Shown here: positions 63,377 through 64,000 of the stretch, in pieces | Numbering within the stretch: the first letter of the stretch is position 1 | Layout: each line of letters begins with the position of its first letter | Origin: Bisbaumannia pacifica | GTDB lineage: Bacteria; Pseudomonadota; Gammaproteobacteria; Pseudomonadales; Halomonadaceae | Assembly (NCBI RefSeq): GCF_007989625.1 | Contig: NZ_BJUK01000018.1 | Coordinates: 1 to 64,000, forward strand | DNA: 64,000 bases | Reading direction: 5' to 3' | Program-made: the position numbers and the translations under genes | Notes under the pieces: model-generated | Told to the model about the DNA's origin: nothing | What the model saw: the letters and a program-made list of their open reading frames with translations, nothing else | The model's database searches: none

Positions 63377-64000
63377 ATGAAACTCAACGATCCGCGCCTA
63401 CTGCGCCAGCATGCCTACGTGAACGGCAAGTGGACCCATGGCGATGGCGGCCGCGAGGAGGCCGTGGTGGATCCCGCCACCGGCGAGACCCTGGGGCATA
63501 TTCCCTGGCTGGAAGCCGAGCAGATCCGCGGCGCCGTGGACGCCGCCGAGGCCGCCTTCGTGCACTGGCGGGCGCTGCGCGCCGACGAGCGCTGCGAGCG
63601 CCTGTTGGCCTGGTACGACCTGATTCAGGCCAACCGCGAGGACCTGGCCATCATCATGACCCGGGAGCAGGGCAAGCCGCTGCCCGACGCCCGCGGCGAG
63701 GTGGAGTATGGCGCCAGCTTCGTGCGCTGGTTCGCCGAGGAGGGCAAGCGCACCTATGGCGAGACCATTCCCAGCCATATTCCCAATGCCGCCCTAGGCA
63801 CCCTCAAGGAGCCGGTGGGGATCGCCGCCCTGATCACGCCCTGGAACTTCCCGCTGGCGATGATCACCCGCAAGGCCGCCGCGGCCCTGGCCGCCGGCTG
63901 CCCGGTGATCGTCAAGCCCGCCGGCGAGACGCCCTTCTCGGCGCTGGCCCTGGCCGAGCTCGCCGAGCGCGCCGGCATTCCCGCCGGCATCTTCAACGTG
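63377..64000 (+). CDS. doeC: Aldehyde dehydrogenase, DoeC-type (partial, runs off the window)
   Basis: The first 208 residues of an NAD(P)-dependent aldehyde dehydrogenase: AYVNGKWTHGDGGREEAVVD, MTREQGKPLPDARGEVEYGA and ITPWNFPLAMITRKAAAALA with KPAGETPFSALALAELAERA. These are features of the GabD/SSADH subgroup, to which aspartate-semialdehyde dehydrogenase DoeC of the ectoine pathway belongs. The catalytic Glu and Cys lie beyond the window, so DoeC against GabD rests on the position after doeABX. GGGGAGG precedes the ATG. The transaminase doeD may follow. Confidence 0.8.
   Translation, partial: MKLNDPRLLRQHAYVNGKWTHGDGGREEAVVDPATGETLGHIPWLEAEQIRGAVDAAEAAFVHWRALRADERCERLLAWYDLIQANREDLAIIMTREQGKPLPDARGEVEYGASFVRWFAEEGKRTYGETIPSHIPNAALGTLKEPVGIAALITPWNFPLAMITRKAAAALAAGCPVIVKPAGETPFSALALAELAERAGIPAGIFNV

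Overview
The window is about 64 kb of high-GC DNA with very dense coding on both strands. It looks like the chromosome of a halophilic gammaproteobacterium of the family Halomonadaceae. The best markers are an ectoine-degradation locus (enuR, doeA, doeB, doeX and the start of doeC), an alpha-glucosidase whose catalytic residues fall at the numbers of the Halomonas enzyme HaG, a BetT-type osmolyte carrier, and a universal stress protein attached to a TRAP transporter. I saw no rRNA, tRNA, CRISPR array, transposase or phage gene.

Layout. 1-9.4 kb: lysozyme-inhibitor lipoprotein, FNT-family channel, endonuclease IV, a membrane hydroxylase, the molybdate operon modABC with a Tat-type DUF192 protein overlapping its end, an EamA exporter followed by a leftover second tail, a Tsx-type nucleoside channel and a macro-domain protein. 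9.4-19 kb: a KamA-family radical SAM enzyme behind a structured leader, a GNAT enzyme, a TAXI-TRAP operon with a universal stress protein, an ArsS/glycosyltransferase pair and a DUF2189 membrane protein. 19-30 kb: a molybdopterin-fold periplasmic protein with a tripartite hybrid kinase, a CDF transporter, and the Cra/FruR-controlled fructose PTS (fruB-fruK-fruA). 30-40 kb: a NosP-like FIST sensor overlapping a NahK-like hybrid kinase, a NarL-type regulator converging on them, the divergent aldehyde dehydrogenase exaC, an L,D-transpeptidase and betT with two BetI-like boxes. 39.6-42.5 kb: baeS-baeR-spy envelope-stress genes. 42.6-51.8 kb: an alpha-glucoside uptake and hydrolysis system (LacI regulator, ATPase, GH13 glucosidase, two permeases, binding protein) with a divergent LamB/ScrY-type porin; three near-identical LacI-type operators lie between binding protein and porin. 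51.9-58.6 kb: lysine exporter LysO, DUF3108 protein, pncA-pncB NAD salvage, ghrA and a chemoreceptor with a sigma-28-like promoter. 58.6-64 kb: the ectoine catabolic locus.

How it fits together. Much of the window handles small organic solutes and the stresses of saline life: osmolyte import, osmolyte breakdown, sugar import with the enzymes that process the sugars, and envelope-stress sensing. Regulators sit beside their targets, and several recognisable operators can be read directly.

The most unusual signal is not a gene. A 113-115 bp intergenic repeat occurs three times (46611-46723 on the minus strand; 55777-55891 and 62551-62663 on the plus strand). It folds into nested stems, and three stems carry compensatory base changes between copies. 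A 23 bp stretch at 30002-30024 matches the left end of the same family. A separate multi-hairpin element lies at 29810-29908.
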